Shown here: positions 46,736 through 57,502 of the stretch, one piece after another | How the letters are laid out: each line of letters starts with the position of its first letter | Position numbering within the stretch: the first letter of the stretch is position 1 | DNA from: Favolaschia claudopus | Taxonomy: Eukaryota; Basidiomycota; Agaricomycetes; Agaricales; Mycenaceae | Reading direction: 5' to 3' | DNA: 64,000 nt | Assembly (NCBI GenBank): GCA_037176885.1 | Contig: JAWWNJ010000063.1 | Span: 930,001 to 994,000 of the forward strand | Position numbers and translations under genes: made by a program | Notes under the pieces: generated by a model | Told to the model about the DNA's origin: nothing | Databases searched by the model: none | Seen by the model: the letters and a program-made list of their open reading frames with translations, nothing else

Positions 46736-48087
46736 TCAAAGTTTCGAATTTGCCTTACGGACGTAGTCGTGAACGAGAGCGTGCCAAATAGCTTGCGCGA
46801 GCTCAAATGGAGTTTCTTGACTAACCTGACACGGATGGTAAATGCAAGTCGCGACGACCCAAAGGTAGCACTTGAGCAGCCTGAGCATAATCACGTACAA
46901 GATGACCCGCGCCTTTGATTCTTGTTACGGACGCCATATCGCGCCCTTCGTGAACCCCGCGGTGAGTCTCATCCGTGCTATATCGTGTCAATTTATCGCT
47001 GCACCATCGTAAACACAGATGGTCACGCACACTAAATCGATTTCAGAGCCAAATATGCAGTGCACGGGAATCTTTGGACAAATATCTTTCAGGCGATCGT
47101 TTGCATCGACGCCGTCTTGGTGGTAGATGTAGCTAACTGTCTCTTGCTCGCGAGTGCAAGCCAAAGTAACTCCATTCGCACGGTCCGGGTATGCAGCGGT
47201 TGGAAGGTCCCGAAGTCCGTACCGCTGTTTGAATAGGGAGGTTCAATAAATCAAGCATCCGTGAAGGCGAAGACGCATACAATGAAAGTGTCGAGGATAC
47301 GGGTGTCCCAACGCTTCCAGGGAAGACGTTTTGCGAACCACGCACGCGCAGCTTCACGAGACTCCCATATATCCTGGCGTGTCTTGACCGCTTGCATGAC
47401 TCTGGTAATCTCGTTAGGCCGTTTGAACGCTTCAGCCATAATTTCTTTGGTCATCATTGTTGGTTCAACCAGAATCATGGACGAATATGGGAGGTCATCT
47501 AGGGCGTATGATATTGTGGAGAGAATCCTGCGAGGAATATTAAGCCATAGAGATTTCTCGAGGGAAAGATCTCACATTATGCATGCTCCTGCAGAATGGC
47601 CAATCGAAACCAAATTGAGGCCCTGAACGAGACCTGATTTGAGAAGAATCTGCACCCCCCGACCCCAGTCGTATCCCGCTTTATGCAACTTGTTAATCGA
47701 AAACAATATAGGATTACATGGACACGAACTGATTCCTTGCGGTCGGAATAGAAGCGCCTTTTCGTTCACCGCAGCTGCCTCCCCGTGATTAGGAGAATCC
47801 ATCGACCAAGCCTCAGTTATAAACAAGTTGCTGTTCGAGGAAGACTGGAACTTGAACAGATATTCGATTACGGGTACCCAAGTCTCTTTGGCTGGCAGAG
47901 TGTCAATATCTATCAGTAGAGAGAAAAACGACGACGAACTCGTTCCAACACAGTGCGCGAAGACGAGAGCGACCCGCGTGGCGCTAGAACAATCAGTGGC
48001 GAAGGATGGCTTGTAACGTTTGAAAGTGAGACTCAACCCAGCGAGCGAATTCTCGCCGCTAAGCATATGGCTTGTAACGTTCATCAT
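46736..48087 (-). CDS. Peroxisomal alpha/beta hydrolase (LPX1/toxin-biosynthesis-like)
   Basis: The gene reads through several short introns: LSLTFKRYKPSFA, VALVFAHCVGTS, TWVPVIEYLFKFQ, AWSMDSPNHGEAA, the nucleophile elbow LNLVSIGHSAGACIM (G-H-S-A-G), LPYSSMILVEPTMM, and IKGAGHL with the catalytic histidine. The protein ends KANSKL, a C-terminal SKL peroxisomal import signal. The family includes peroxisomal lipase-like proteins and hydrolases of Alternaria toxin clusters. The start at 48087 (MMNVTSHMLSG) is preferred to one 43 codons upstream. The family does not fix the substrate; a fatty acyl ester is plausible. Confidence 0.83.
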
Positions 48088-49172
48088 AGCTACGTTTGTG
48101 TTCACTAAAAATTTGCTTAAGAATCCTGCCAATGCCAGTGGTACGGCTCGGAGGGTCGAGGAGCAAAAGGCGTCAATGTAGGGCTCCTCGGAGGGGGTCG
48201 ACCCTAAGACGTCCACGCATCAATGGCCGCCCACGATACAGCTGTTTCTGAAGACTTCTATGTGGCGTGTCAGCGACATGTTCACAAATAGAACGGCTCC
48301 TGGTTGTACCATTCACCGTGATTGCAACCCAGATCCTTCGACTTCAAGAAGTTCGCCGTGCATAATGATGATCTCTTTCAGATTCCCTTCTATGTCGAAC
48401 AGTATGACTGCCAGCCTGGCCCAGCCAATTATTGAGCCCCGTACTTAGAATTCGAAGATGCGGCGGCGGAAATAAGGAGTGAGATGATGGGAATGAAAGA
48501 ACTGTGAAAGTGACGATTACAAATGGCTGTGTTTCTCACGGGATCCGCGCTGATTCCGATCAACTTCCGACCCACCAGTGACCATTCTCATTTGCAAATT
48601 GCAGTGGTTGGCCCAGGGCGACTTACAACTTGCATTCAATACGCAGCCCAGTGTGGTAAGTAAGTACCAGCTGGCACGTTTTGATCAAAAATTGTGAACT
48701 TGGTGCCACTGGCCGCCCTCAGGGCCGCGGCGCCCTGAGCAGTCAGGCTGGCTGCTGCAGCCTGCAGGCTACCATCGGCTCATCCGTCCGGCGCCGCCAG
48801 CTGCTCACGGGCGGCCACCCTAAATCTCTCGATACCTGGGTTGCCGACGGCGTATCTAGCGGGAGAAGCAGATGTGATGACGCCCAAATGCGTTACTTAT
48901 TTCACTTTTTGTGGAGATCCCAACACGGCCAATGTCGTCGTGCTCAGTGTAGCACAGTTCTGAACTTCGACCGCAGAGTTCGGCAGATTTTGACCCACAG
49001 TATCGTATGCATGCATTCGCTTTTTCTCCCGCAGCAGGATTATGGTACGTATCGCCGAGATCTTGGAACAAACAGGCTGGATTGATTCCGATTGAACCAA
49101 TTTGACGCTGATCGAGGGCATTACAGGCAAATTAAAGGATCCACAACTGAGAAATGAACGTTAACTCGGCAG
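48088..49172. other. Divergent intergenic region with a GC-rich foldback
   Basis: It lies between the hydrolase and P450 copy C. A GC-rich foldback sits at 48710-48817. Other frames show no recognisable content. Confidence 0.5.
48710..48817. repeat. 108-bp GC-rich foldback element
   Basis: TGGCCGCCC (48710-48718) pairs with GGGCGGCCA (48809-48817). Inside, CTCAGGGC/GCCCTGAG forms a second hairpin, and TGAGCAG/CTGCTCA pairs across. No target duplication was found. It may be a MITE remnant. Confidence 0.4.
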
Positions 49173-51049
49173 ATGTTCAGTCTCTATATCGTTGTCTTCC
49201 TAATTGCGGTGGGTGCGCTTGGTCATCGGTATCGTGGTCGGCGCCAGCACCTTCCACCGAGTCCTCGCGGCCATTGGCTGTTTGCTCATACGTTCGAGGT
49301 TCCCTCTTACAAGCCATGGCGCAAATTCGATGAATGGGGTCGAACAAATGGTGCCTTGCATGCTCCTCGTCTGGTGCCACGCATCTTATTCCCTTTGCTC
49401 TCAAATCACCAGGCTCTCTATACAGTCTCTCCATTGCAGGAACACCTATCATTGTGTTGAACGAATTCAAGGCTGCGAATGATTTACTCAACAAGCGACT
49501 GAATTTGTTTTCCACGCGCCAGCCCCGAGTTATGGCTTCACTGTCTGTATCATATTCTTCGCAATTGAGGGTATGCATACTCATTATTCGCGTAGCTGCG
49601 GTTTCGACAAGGCTCTCACGCTTCTACCGCCTGGGCCGCACTTTAAAAAAACACGACGTTACCTTCAGGAAGCGCTCAATGCCCGTGCTACTCAAGCCTA
49701 TGAATCTATGCAAGAGGCAGAGGCCAGAACGTTTGCCCTTCGCTTATTGGAATCTTCAAGTGTTCATGACGAGTCGAGAATGTAATATGTTTATTATCAT
49801 CTTGCGCTTGTCTGAAGCTGAGTTTCGCAAGGTTATATTCTTCCATGCTTCTTTCCCTCTCACTTGGTCATCGGCCGCAGACCTTAACGGATCTGGTTGT
49901 TACTCTTTCGGACCGCGTCGCCAAAAGTGCCTCCTTGATCTTGACCCCTGGCAAGTTTTGGGTCGAGTTCTTTCCACTGAGTACTTGTCCTTTATTCGAA
50001 ACTCCTCGTCCTGAGCCTTCAATTTCAGGCAAATATCTTCCGTCTGTGTTACTTGGAGCTCGTGTTAATCGTTCTATCCGAACCTTCAGTCGTGACTTAC
50101 AGCAACTCGTCTCTGAGTCTTCTCGCATCATGAAGTTAACTCTGGTATATATTTACTCCGATTGTTGTCGGGGTCCATCTAACGAGACTCTAGGATAACC
50201 CAGAAGCTCCTTTCTCCTTCTGCTCAAAAATCCTACGAAATGCCACATCTGAGGATTACGCGGAAACCAAAACCCTTGTCGACTTCGCGAGCATTTCAAT
50301 GTACAGTGGCGCTGTTGATACGGTTGGTTTAAGAGAGTTTGTTTTTTCCAAATGTTAATCGACGTCCGTTAGACAATCGCCGCGCTCGACACGTTTTTTA
50401 TTGCAATGATGCTGTATCCACACATTCAGCTTCGGGCGCAAGAGGAAGTAGACAGAATTCTGGGACGTCTGCCCACTCATCAAGACCGCCCTTCGCTCCC
50501 ATTTGTGGAAGCTGTTCTGACTGAAATATTGCGCTGGAATCCCCCTACCCCTATGAGTGAGACATTGGTTCCCAGCGGGGCTAGTGCTGACAAAATCTTT
50601 GTGAAGCATCCCGTAGACTTCATTGCGACGTGACTTATGGGGACTTCATTTTCCCTCGCGGATGTAACGTCGTCGCCAACATATGGCACGTCTTAACTTT
50701 GTCTTTGCATTCAACGACCTAACCGTGGCATCGAAAAGGGGTATGAACCACGACAAGGAGGAGTTTGCCAATCCCGATGAGTTTCGACCCGAGAGATTTC
50801 TTGAGCCCACAGGTGACGAATTAATTCGGAAAGTACATCAAGCAACATTCGGCTTTGGAACCCGGTACGTTATACATCCTTTGGTTTGTTGAATAAGTTG
50901 AGGAGATTTTTACTTAGAGTTTGCCCGGGTCAACACTTTGCCACATCATCTCTATGGATCACCATCGCAACTTTGCTTGCGACTTTTACTATTCGTCCTG
51001 TACCCGGAGATGAACCCGTGTTGGACTGTGAGGAAGGCGCATTAATGTA
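49173..51049 (+). CDS. Cytochrome P450 monooxygenase, copy C
   Basis: A signal-anchor helix (MFSLYIVVFLIAVGALGHRY) precedes LPPSPRGHWLFAHTF. Exons then carry YSLSIAGTPIIVLNEFKAAN, the I-helix MYSGAVDT, LTEILRW (E-x-x-R), EFRPERFLEP, and FGFGTR spliced to VCPGQHFATSSLW, so the heme cysteine is present. The protein ends CEEGALM. It belongs to the same broad fungal class as copies A and B but is clearly a different gene. The I-helix has SGAVDT instead of the usual AGADT. About ten exons; the intron ending GTGAAG near 50605 is a weak acceptor reading. Confidence 0.82.
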
Positions 51050-51687
51050 GGTTCCATCAGACCCCTTTCGTTGTTCGCACCTTCTTACCTCGTTGTGAAG
51101 TCGGGTGCTCCCGTACAGTTGTGATTTGAAGCCGCGTTCAACCACGGCCGTTGATGCTCTGAAGCGCTCGCGGATTCTCTGACAGAGGAGCAGTAATTGT
51201 AGGAGTCATGAACATTCGAACACATATGTTGTTTGATTTCCTTGGTGATACTGAAATTTGAGGACTTGCTGTATCTTGCCTGTATCCGAATCGCATGCTG
51301 CGAACCGACGTTTTGTTGCGCGTAATATGGCTCAATCCCATTTCGAAACTCACCTGAGCGCAGCGCCCGCCCAGGCTTGAATTGTTTAAGTCAAGGTGCT
51401 GCATTCAACACATCTCCGTACATCCTCGCAGTCCACTTCTCTATGTAGTTGTCTGGTGTGCGGCAGTGGCCGACTTGGGATGTGGTAGATTATATAGCAG
51501 CAGGGTACAGATTTACAGTGAAACACGGGAACGAATTGGATAATGCTAATGTTGGGTCGACGAGAGAACAAGCCGGAAGAATATAGCACGACGTCGAGAG
51601 GTCACAGTTGATCGAGGCGGCGCCACGGTCAAACGATTCTTTGTTCATGAAGTAGACCATGACGGAAAGCGCAATCAGCGCAGAATT
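51050..51687. other. Convergent intergenic region
   Basis: It lies between the 3' ends of P450 copy C and BTB copy 10. No gene or clear repeat is seen. Confidence 0.5.
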
Positions 51688-52759
51688 CTAGTCGCCGTTT
51701 CTCAACTGGCCCCAAGGTGGAAGGTCAAAAAAACTAGGCAGTTCATTCCAAATCCTTCTCCGCCCAGCTGTGACTGCTTCGTTTACGTGTCTGGTGCAAG
51801 ACGGGCAATACCCCATTCTATCCAAGGCAGTAGGACTGGCCAATGCGTCGATCCAAGAATTATCCAAATGGTGCGCAAGAGCGAAGCCCCGTATCCCTTG
51901 GCACCGAGAAGAGGTACACTGCCCTTCAAAGTCCCATTTCCGCGTCCATCCCAAAGTATACCCAGGCTGTAGTTGCTTCACTAAAAGCTTTTCGTGTGCT
52001 GCAGCGCATCTGCTCAAGTCGACTCCGCTGATGGCAGACAGAGTGCAATCATGTTGAACACCACGGAAGAGGGCTGCCTTTGTCATAGTCAGCGAATTGG
52101 TTTTTATCATGAAAGCAAGTCGGCTTTACAATCGAGTACCTCCGTACAAGCGTATAATAGGCACAAGGCAGCGGAGTGAAGATGTTGTTTTCGCTTGCGA
52201 GAGCGACCATGTCAAACAAAAGGCCATCATACTGCTCAATTCTTTTGAACCTGGTCGGGTCCTTCGAAATGGTGTCGTATTCCTCCAGTGTGGTAGGAAA
52301 TTCAGAGGTTAGACGCGCCACCGCCGAATCGAACAGGTCCTTTATATCGTACTTGCGGCTAAGACGAATTATGGCACCCACAGCAGCAAGTGGGAGAAGG
52401 TTTTGACTATGAAACGTTCTAGGAAACCGATTCAACATCAAGAGACGAAACCGGAGAAAGATTGATACTAACGGGATGTAGAGTGCCTTGAGGAGAAATT
52501 CGACGTCAACTGCATCGTCTGTTAGCTCAACAATTGCACATCCTTCGATGGTGGGTTCATCCGATGGCTGAGGTAACCCTGCCATGTCACTGAAGACTGA
52601 AGAGTTTTGCGCGAGGACACTCCAGTGAACGCGGAATTGAATGTTTTCGGCTTGGAGAATGACACTTCCGTCCGACTTCCAGATGTCTGAACGGATAATC
52701 TCCGCGTCTTCTATCCTTTGCCGTTTGGCAGACGGAGACTCAAATTCGGCGGAGGACAT
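51688..52759 (-). CDS. BTB/POZ domain protein, copy 10
   Basis: Three exons (52759-52473, 52418-52130, 52077-51688) give 321 residues. It reads SAKRQRIEDAEIIRSDIW, QFRVHWSVLAQNSSVFSDMA, and KYDIKDLFDSAVARLTSEFP. Exon 3 has YTLGWTRKWDFEGQC, SSRC, YCPSCTRHVNEAVTAGRRR, and IWNELPSFFDLPPW. The start MSSAEFESP at 52759 is chosen over an ATG eight codons upstream because it matches its sisters. GATCAA lies at 52806-52811, and a MITE begins 99 bp upstream of the start codon. Confidence 0.9.
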
Positions 52760-53574
52760 GGTCGTAAAAAGAGGAAGAAACAAGTTCGAATTGATTACGT
52801 CCTTCGATCAATGACTCGTCTGATCCGAACTCGGCGGAAAGTTGGTAAACAGGCACTAGGCCCCCGGTCACTGACATATAGGTCTGTAACATTGAAAACC
52901 CGAATTTTGGCCTGATTTACTCTATTTTTCAGCACTGATGGCGCTCTGGCGGCTTCAAAAACCACGATTTCTTTCTGAAAATGCGCGCAAACGCTTAGTT
53001 TAGAGGAGCTGCATCGCCCTATCTAGTCAAAACCTCTGTCAGATGGCTGGTTCGCCAAATAGACCTCTCAAATTGGACGTTGTTTTACTCTATGGATGTT
53101 ACAGACCTATATGTCAGTGACCGGGGGCCTCAGGCACTCCGACGATTTGGTAAATTGGGTAAACTTGCCGCTGGCCAATAGGATCGCACTCAGGTCACAG
53201 GTGAGTAGAAAACAAAATTCCCGCAGAAGCAAAAAAAAAATCACAATGCCATCGTATAGTTCAGAGTCGAAAAAATCATACAAGTGTCAGGGATTCTAGG
53301 AGCTAACTTCGTCGAAGGAGGCTGCGCTGTCAGGAAAGTCACGGTTGAGGAAACCTGGAAAGCACCACTGCTCCGTGACTCGGAGTTTGGTAGAGGAATG
53401 TGTCAATTTCAAGCTCTCAGATCGTACTCAAGTAGAACTGACAGAATAATCTGGGGGAAAGCATAGCGAAACTGGAGCGAGTTCTAGATCATCGTTGAAC
53501 AGAGGACTCTAAATAGCCAGAAACCCAATATCAGAACTGAACCCCAAGACTCAAAGACAGAGACTTACCATCGG
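52760..53574. other. Intergenic region containing a MITE
   Basis: It holds the promoter of BTB copy 10, the 273-bp element at 52858-53130, and about 440 bp without recognisable content downstream of BTB copy 11. Confidence 0.6.
52858..53130. mobile_element. MITE with 35-bp perfect terminal inverted repeats and 8-bp duplication
   Basis: AGGCCCCCGGTCACTGACAT (52858 on) and its exact reverse complement ending at 53130 extend to 35 perfectly matching bases. The octamer CAGGCACT flanks both ends (52850-52857 and 53131-53138). The element is 273 bp and non-coding. The 8-bp duplication fits the hAT superfamily or KDZ-like elements. Perfect ends and an intact duplication indicate a recent insertion. 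Confidence 0.93.
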
Positions 53575-54629
53575 TCACTTCAGATCTTTCCACGAAGGAA
53601 GGCCGAAAACACCAGGCAACTCTGCCCACATTTTCTTCCGCCCGGAGATAATACAGTCATGCGCATGCTTAGCGCAGGCCGAGCAGAATTTGAACCCCTT
53701 GAGCTCTGACGGTCTCAACAAAGCGCCCATGAGAGCTTGATCCATATACTTCGCCAAAACCGCCTCCCGCGCGTTAGAGCATACTGTGGACCCGATACAG
53801 TCGTCAAAGACCCATTTCCGCGCCCACCCCAACGAATAACCCGGTTGAAATTGCCTTATTAGAAGCTTTTCGCGAGCAATAACGCATCTGCTCAAGTCGA
53901 GGGGGGGAAGGAATGTTACCGAGCCGTCTAGTTTATCCACTCCTTGGAGAAGTCTAGCCTGAAGGTGCGTCAGATACAAACAATATTTAGCGTTGTATTA
54001 ATTTGTTGCCACTCACCACGCCCCACTTCAAGACACGGTAATAGGCAATTGGGAGCCCGGTCATGATTCCGCTCTCACTGGCAAGTGATATCAAGTCAAA
54101 AGTCAACCCTTTATACTCTTCGATCGTTTTGTAGAACGGCGCCGTTTTCGTGTCGTACTCATCAAGAGTTGTTGGCAGTTCAGAGGCAATGCGCGCAACA
54201 GCGGAATCAAACAGATATTTGAAATCGTATTTGCGACCTAGTCGAATGAGAGCCCGAATGACAGGAAATGGGAGAACGTCTTGGCAGTGGAAAGACCTGC
54301 AATTAGGAATTTCAATATAGACACCGTAAAGAATCGCATGCCACCAACGGAGTGTACAGCGCATTGAGTAAGTTCTCAACATCTTCAGGATCATCGAAAA
54401 GTTCGACTACGGGACAACCCTCTATGCTGTGTTGTTCAGCCGGCTGGGGTATTTCCTGCATGTCGCTGAATACGGGTGAATGCTGCGCCAGAACACTCCA
54501 GTGAACACGGAATTGCACATTTGCGGCTTGTAGGACGACGCTTCCATCACTCTTCCATATATCCGAGCGGTTTATCTGAGCATCATCGGTTCGTTGGCGT
54601 TTTGCCGGGGACGCTTCCGTCGAGGACAT
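53575..54629 (-). CDS. BTB/POZ domain protein, copy 11
   Basis: Three exons (54629-54349, 54296-54017, 53958-53575) give 314 residues. It reads SPAKRQRTDDAQINRSDIW, QFRVHWSVLAQHSPVFSDM, and KYDFKYLFDSAVARIASELP. The C-terminal exon has YSLGWARKWVFDDC, GSTVC, FCSACAKHAHDCIISGRKK, and MWAELPGVFGLPSWKDLK. It ends three residues earlier than its sisters. The frame is intact. Confidence 0.9.
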
Positions 54630-54870
54630 GATGGTCAAGAGTAAGTTGAAATCGGCACGCCGGTGATTGCCCTAGTTAGGGCTGATCCGCTTTCATTGGT
54701 CAACTCGAAGAACTTCCTGTATTCTGGTTGCCAACTGGATGGCGGATGAATAGTACATACATAGTAGAAGATAGTCTGAACAGGATCAAGAGCACGAGAA
54801 ACCGCAGGCAAGCCCGAAAACAAAAATTAAAAATGCATTGAAAATGAGAGTCACGTAGGTAAAAGAAGGT

Positions 54871-55945
54871 TCACAAGTCGCCGTTCTTCAACTCATTCCA
54901 AGGAGGAAGATCAAATATTTGTGGCAATTCGTTCAAGGTTTTCTCGCGTCCGGCCGAGATCAATTTCTGCGCGTGGCCACGACAATTCTGGCAGAGTTGC
55001 GATGTGAATCCTTCCCCTTTGGTCAGAGCCAACATCAAACGGTCTCGCAGACATGCGCTGAAGTACGCCTCTCGAAGGTTGGTGCACCTTGCCGTAGTTA
55101 TGCAATCTTGAAAGTCCCATTTTGTAGTCCATCCAAATACATAGGAAGGCAATAATTGCTTCGTTATAAGGCTTTCTCTGCCTGAGATGCATCTGCGAAG
55201 ATGTATGGGCGGTATTGAAGGCCGCCCTTCGTCACCATTCATTTCGAAGAGTCTGCGCTGTAAGCCCAGCATCAGCCACAAACATTCCATTCGACTCATG
55301 AGTACCCACCGGTTTGTATGATGCCGCCCAATAATAAGCAGCTGGAAGAACCGTGAAGATTTGATTTTCCTGGGCCAGCGTCATAATATCGAATATCATA
55401 TGAGGGTAGCTTATAATGGCTTCGAACTTGAAGCTGGAGAACCGCGCGATGTCGTATTCTTGGAGGGTGGCCGGGAATTCAGATGTAAGGCGCGCCACTC
55501 CTGAATCGAAAAGATATTTCAAGTCATACTTGCGGCCCAATCTAAGGAGAGCGCCAATGACCGGGAGCGGAAGGGCCTTCTCGCAGTGGAAAGAACTACA
55601 CAAGTAATGAGATTTCGTCAGAACGATCAAGTTTCCGCGCAAAATAATATCCAGGAGCACGGACGGAATGTAGAGAGCTTTGAGTAGGTACTCGACGTCG
55701 GTAGAGTCATCCGAGAGTTCGATAACAGGGCATCCTTCAACGGTAGGCTGATCGGGGGGTTGGGGCAGTCCGCGCATGTCGCTAAACACAGACGAATGTA
55801 GCGCGAGTACGCTCCAATGTGCGCGAAATTGGACATTTCCCGCCTGTAAGACAACATTTCCATCATCTCTCCACGTTTCTGAGCGTGTCACTTCAGGCGC
55901 GTTTTCGGTCCTTTGGCGCTTTGCAGCTGGTGGCTCAGAGGACAT
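54871..55945 (-). CDS. BTB/POZ domain protein, copy 12
   Basis: Three exons (55945-55665, 55595-55310, 55257-54871) give 317 residues. It reads AAKRQRTENAPEVTRSETW, QFRAHWSVLALHSSVFSDMR, and KYDLKYLFDSGVARLTSEFP. Exon 3 has YVFGWTTKWDFQDC, TTARC, LCQNCRGHAQKLISAGREK, and LNELPQIFDLPPWNELK. The first exon is most like copies 1, 4b and 5 of the other array (NAPxxTRSxTW). No GATCAA box was found upstream, unlike most sisters. Confidence 0.9.
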
Positions 55946-56565
55946 GGAAGAAAATGAGAGGAAGCTCGAGCTCCTATTTGGCATGCGGAGTTAGGTTAGG
56001 GTTGGTAGCCTCTTGTTTGCTCCCACTTCCACTTCGGATTTCTCAAGATTTGAAAAGGCTGTTCTACATCCAGCCTGCACTCAGATCCAGATTCTGAGAG
56101 ACCAAATACCTATGCGCCAGCTGCTGATAGCATCATGACGACCAAGGTCGCGATCGACAAAAAGCGTGGTTTGTGGAAGCCGACTAGGACCTTCCCTGAG
56201 TCAAGCACTGCCAGTGTGTAGACTCTGGCTCCGGATTACTTCCCAGGCTTCCAGAGTATTCCACTTGATCTGCGTTAGAAATGGGAGACTCCCTTCTACT
56301 GTAGCACTGCAAGTCCTTTTGCTCACAAATTCCGAGTACCGTACTGGTCAGGATTCATAAGCATCCAAATACCATACCGCTTACTTGCCACCACAGGGGC
56401 CGAGCGCTCTTTAGGAACACCATGTCTTCCATGGTTTCACTTGGTCATTGGCTTGGCTGCCCGATGTTTTGAGCGAACTATAAAAGGCCCTCCCATCCTC
56501 ACATCTCCGAGTCCAGCGACTCAGCATCAAACACGAAAGTCAAATAAGCAGAATCTAGAGCATCT
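55946..56565. other. Divergent intergenic region
   Basis: It lies between BTB copy 12 and the isochorismatase gene. A TATAAAAGG box at about 56479-56487 lies 80 bp before the latter's ATG. No gene is seen. Confidence 0.5.
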
Positions 56566-57316
56566 ATGGCAGCCCCCAAGTCTTTTCTCGCCCATCTTGG
56601 TGTCCCACCATCCACTGTCTCCCCTGCCGCTCGCGACTCCATCCTTATCATCATCGACGCGCAAAACGAATACCTCAATGGATTCCTTACTATCTCGCAG
56701 GAGACGATCGCGTACAGCCGGCCAAATATCTTGACCCTCCTTCAAGTGCGTTCCTCATACATACCTACGCGTATCAACTGCTCAAATTTTCACTGTAGCG
56801 CTACCGTGCCGCGCGCGCCCCAGTTGCGCACATCAAGCACATCACACCAGCCGGCGCGCCTGTATTCACTGCTGGTACCGAGCTCGCAGAGATATTCCCC
56901 GAGCTCGCGCCTCTCTCCGAACGCGTTGCCCGCGCCGAAGGCGATGCCGACTTCGAAGTGGTCGTCACGAAGAATTTCCCCAGCGCGTTTGCGGATACGA
57001 ACCTCGAAGCCGTAATCAAGCGCGCGGGGGTGCGCAAGGTGGTGTTGGTGGGGTACATGGCGCATGTCTGCGTCAGCACCACGGCGAGGCACGCACAACA
57101 GCTTGGGTACGAGACGATTGTGGTTTCTGATGCGGTGGGGGAACGCGACTTGCCCGCGGTTGGTGGCGGTAAGCTGGGCGCAACGGGAAAGGAAGTCGCT
57201 GAGGTATGTTCTCGTTGACTTTGACTCGACACAATGTTAATGAACAACTATAGATGGTCATGGTAGAGCTTGCAGACAGCTTCGCTACTGTGCTCAAGAC
57301 TGAGGACGTACAGTAG
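56566..57316 (+). CDS. Isochorismatase-family cysteine hydrolase
   Basis: Three exons (56566-56745, 56799-57203, 57254-57316) give 215 residues, normal for the family. The catalytic triad is visible: Asp in SILIIIDAQNEY, Lys in VVVTKNFPSAF, and Cys in LVGYMAHVCVSTTARHA. The following YETIVVSDAVGERDLP is also typical. The fold hydrolyses isochorismate, nicotinamide or N-carbamoyl compounds; sequence alone does not fix which. No signal peptide is seen, so it is probably cytosolic. A TATA box lies 80 bp upstream. It overlaps no other gene and its neighbours give no hint of a pathway. Confidence 0.9.
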
Positions 57317-57502
57317 TTAAATTCAATCCGGGGCTGAGTGCGACAAATCCAGTTCTGCTGCCTTCCTTCGCAGGTTCTGTATACATACATGCGAGTCTGA
57401 GACTGGAAATTCAAAACTCGAGCCTCTTTTACATTTCATCCGAGTATATATGATACATGAAGCAGTTCAGAACCGACAAACCCTACAAGTGCAACAGGTC
57501 GC

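Noticed and set aside
20032..51049. A secondary-metabolite gene cluster including the GST
   Set aside because: There is no terpene synthase, PKS, NRPS or other core enzyme, and the GST is separated by RPS4 and several BTB genes.
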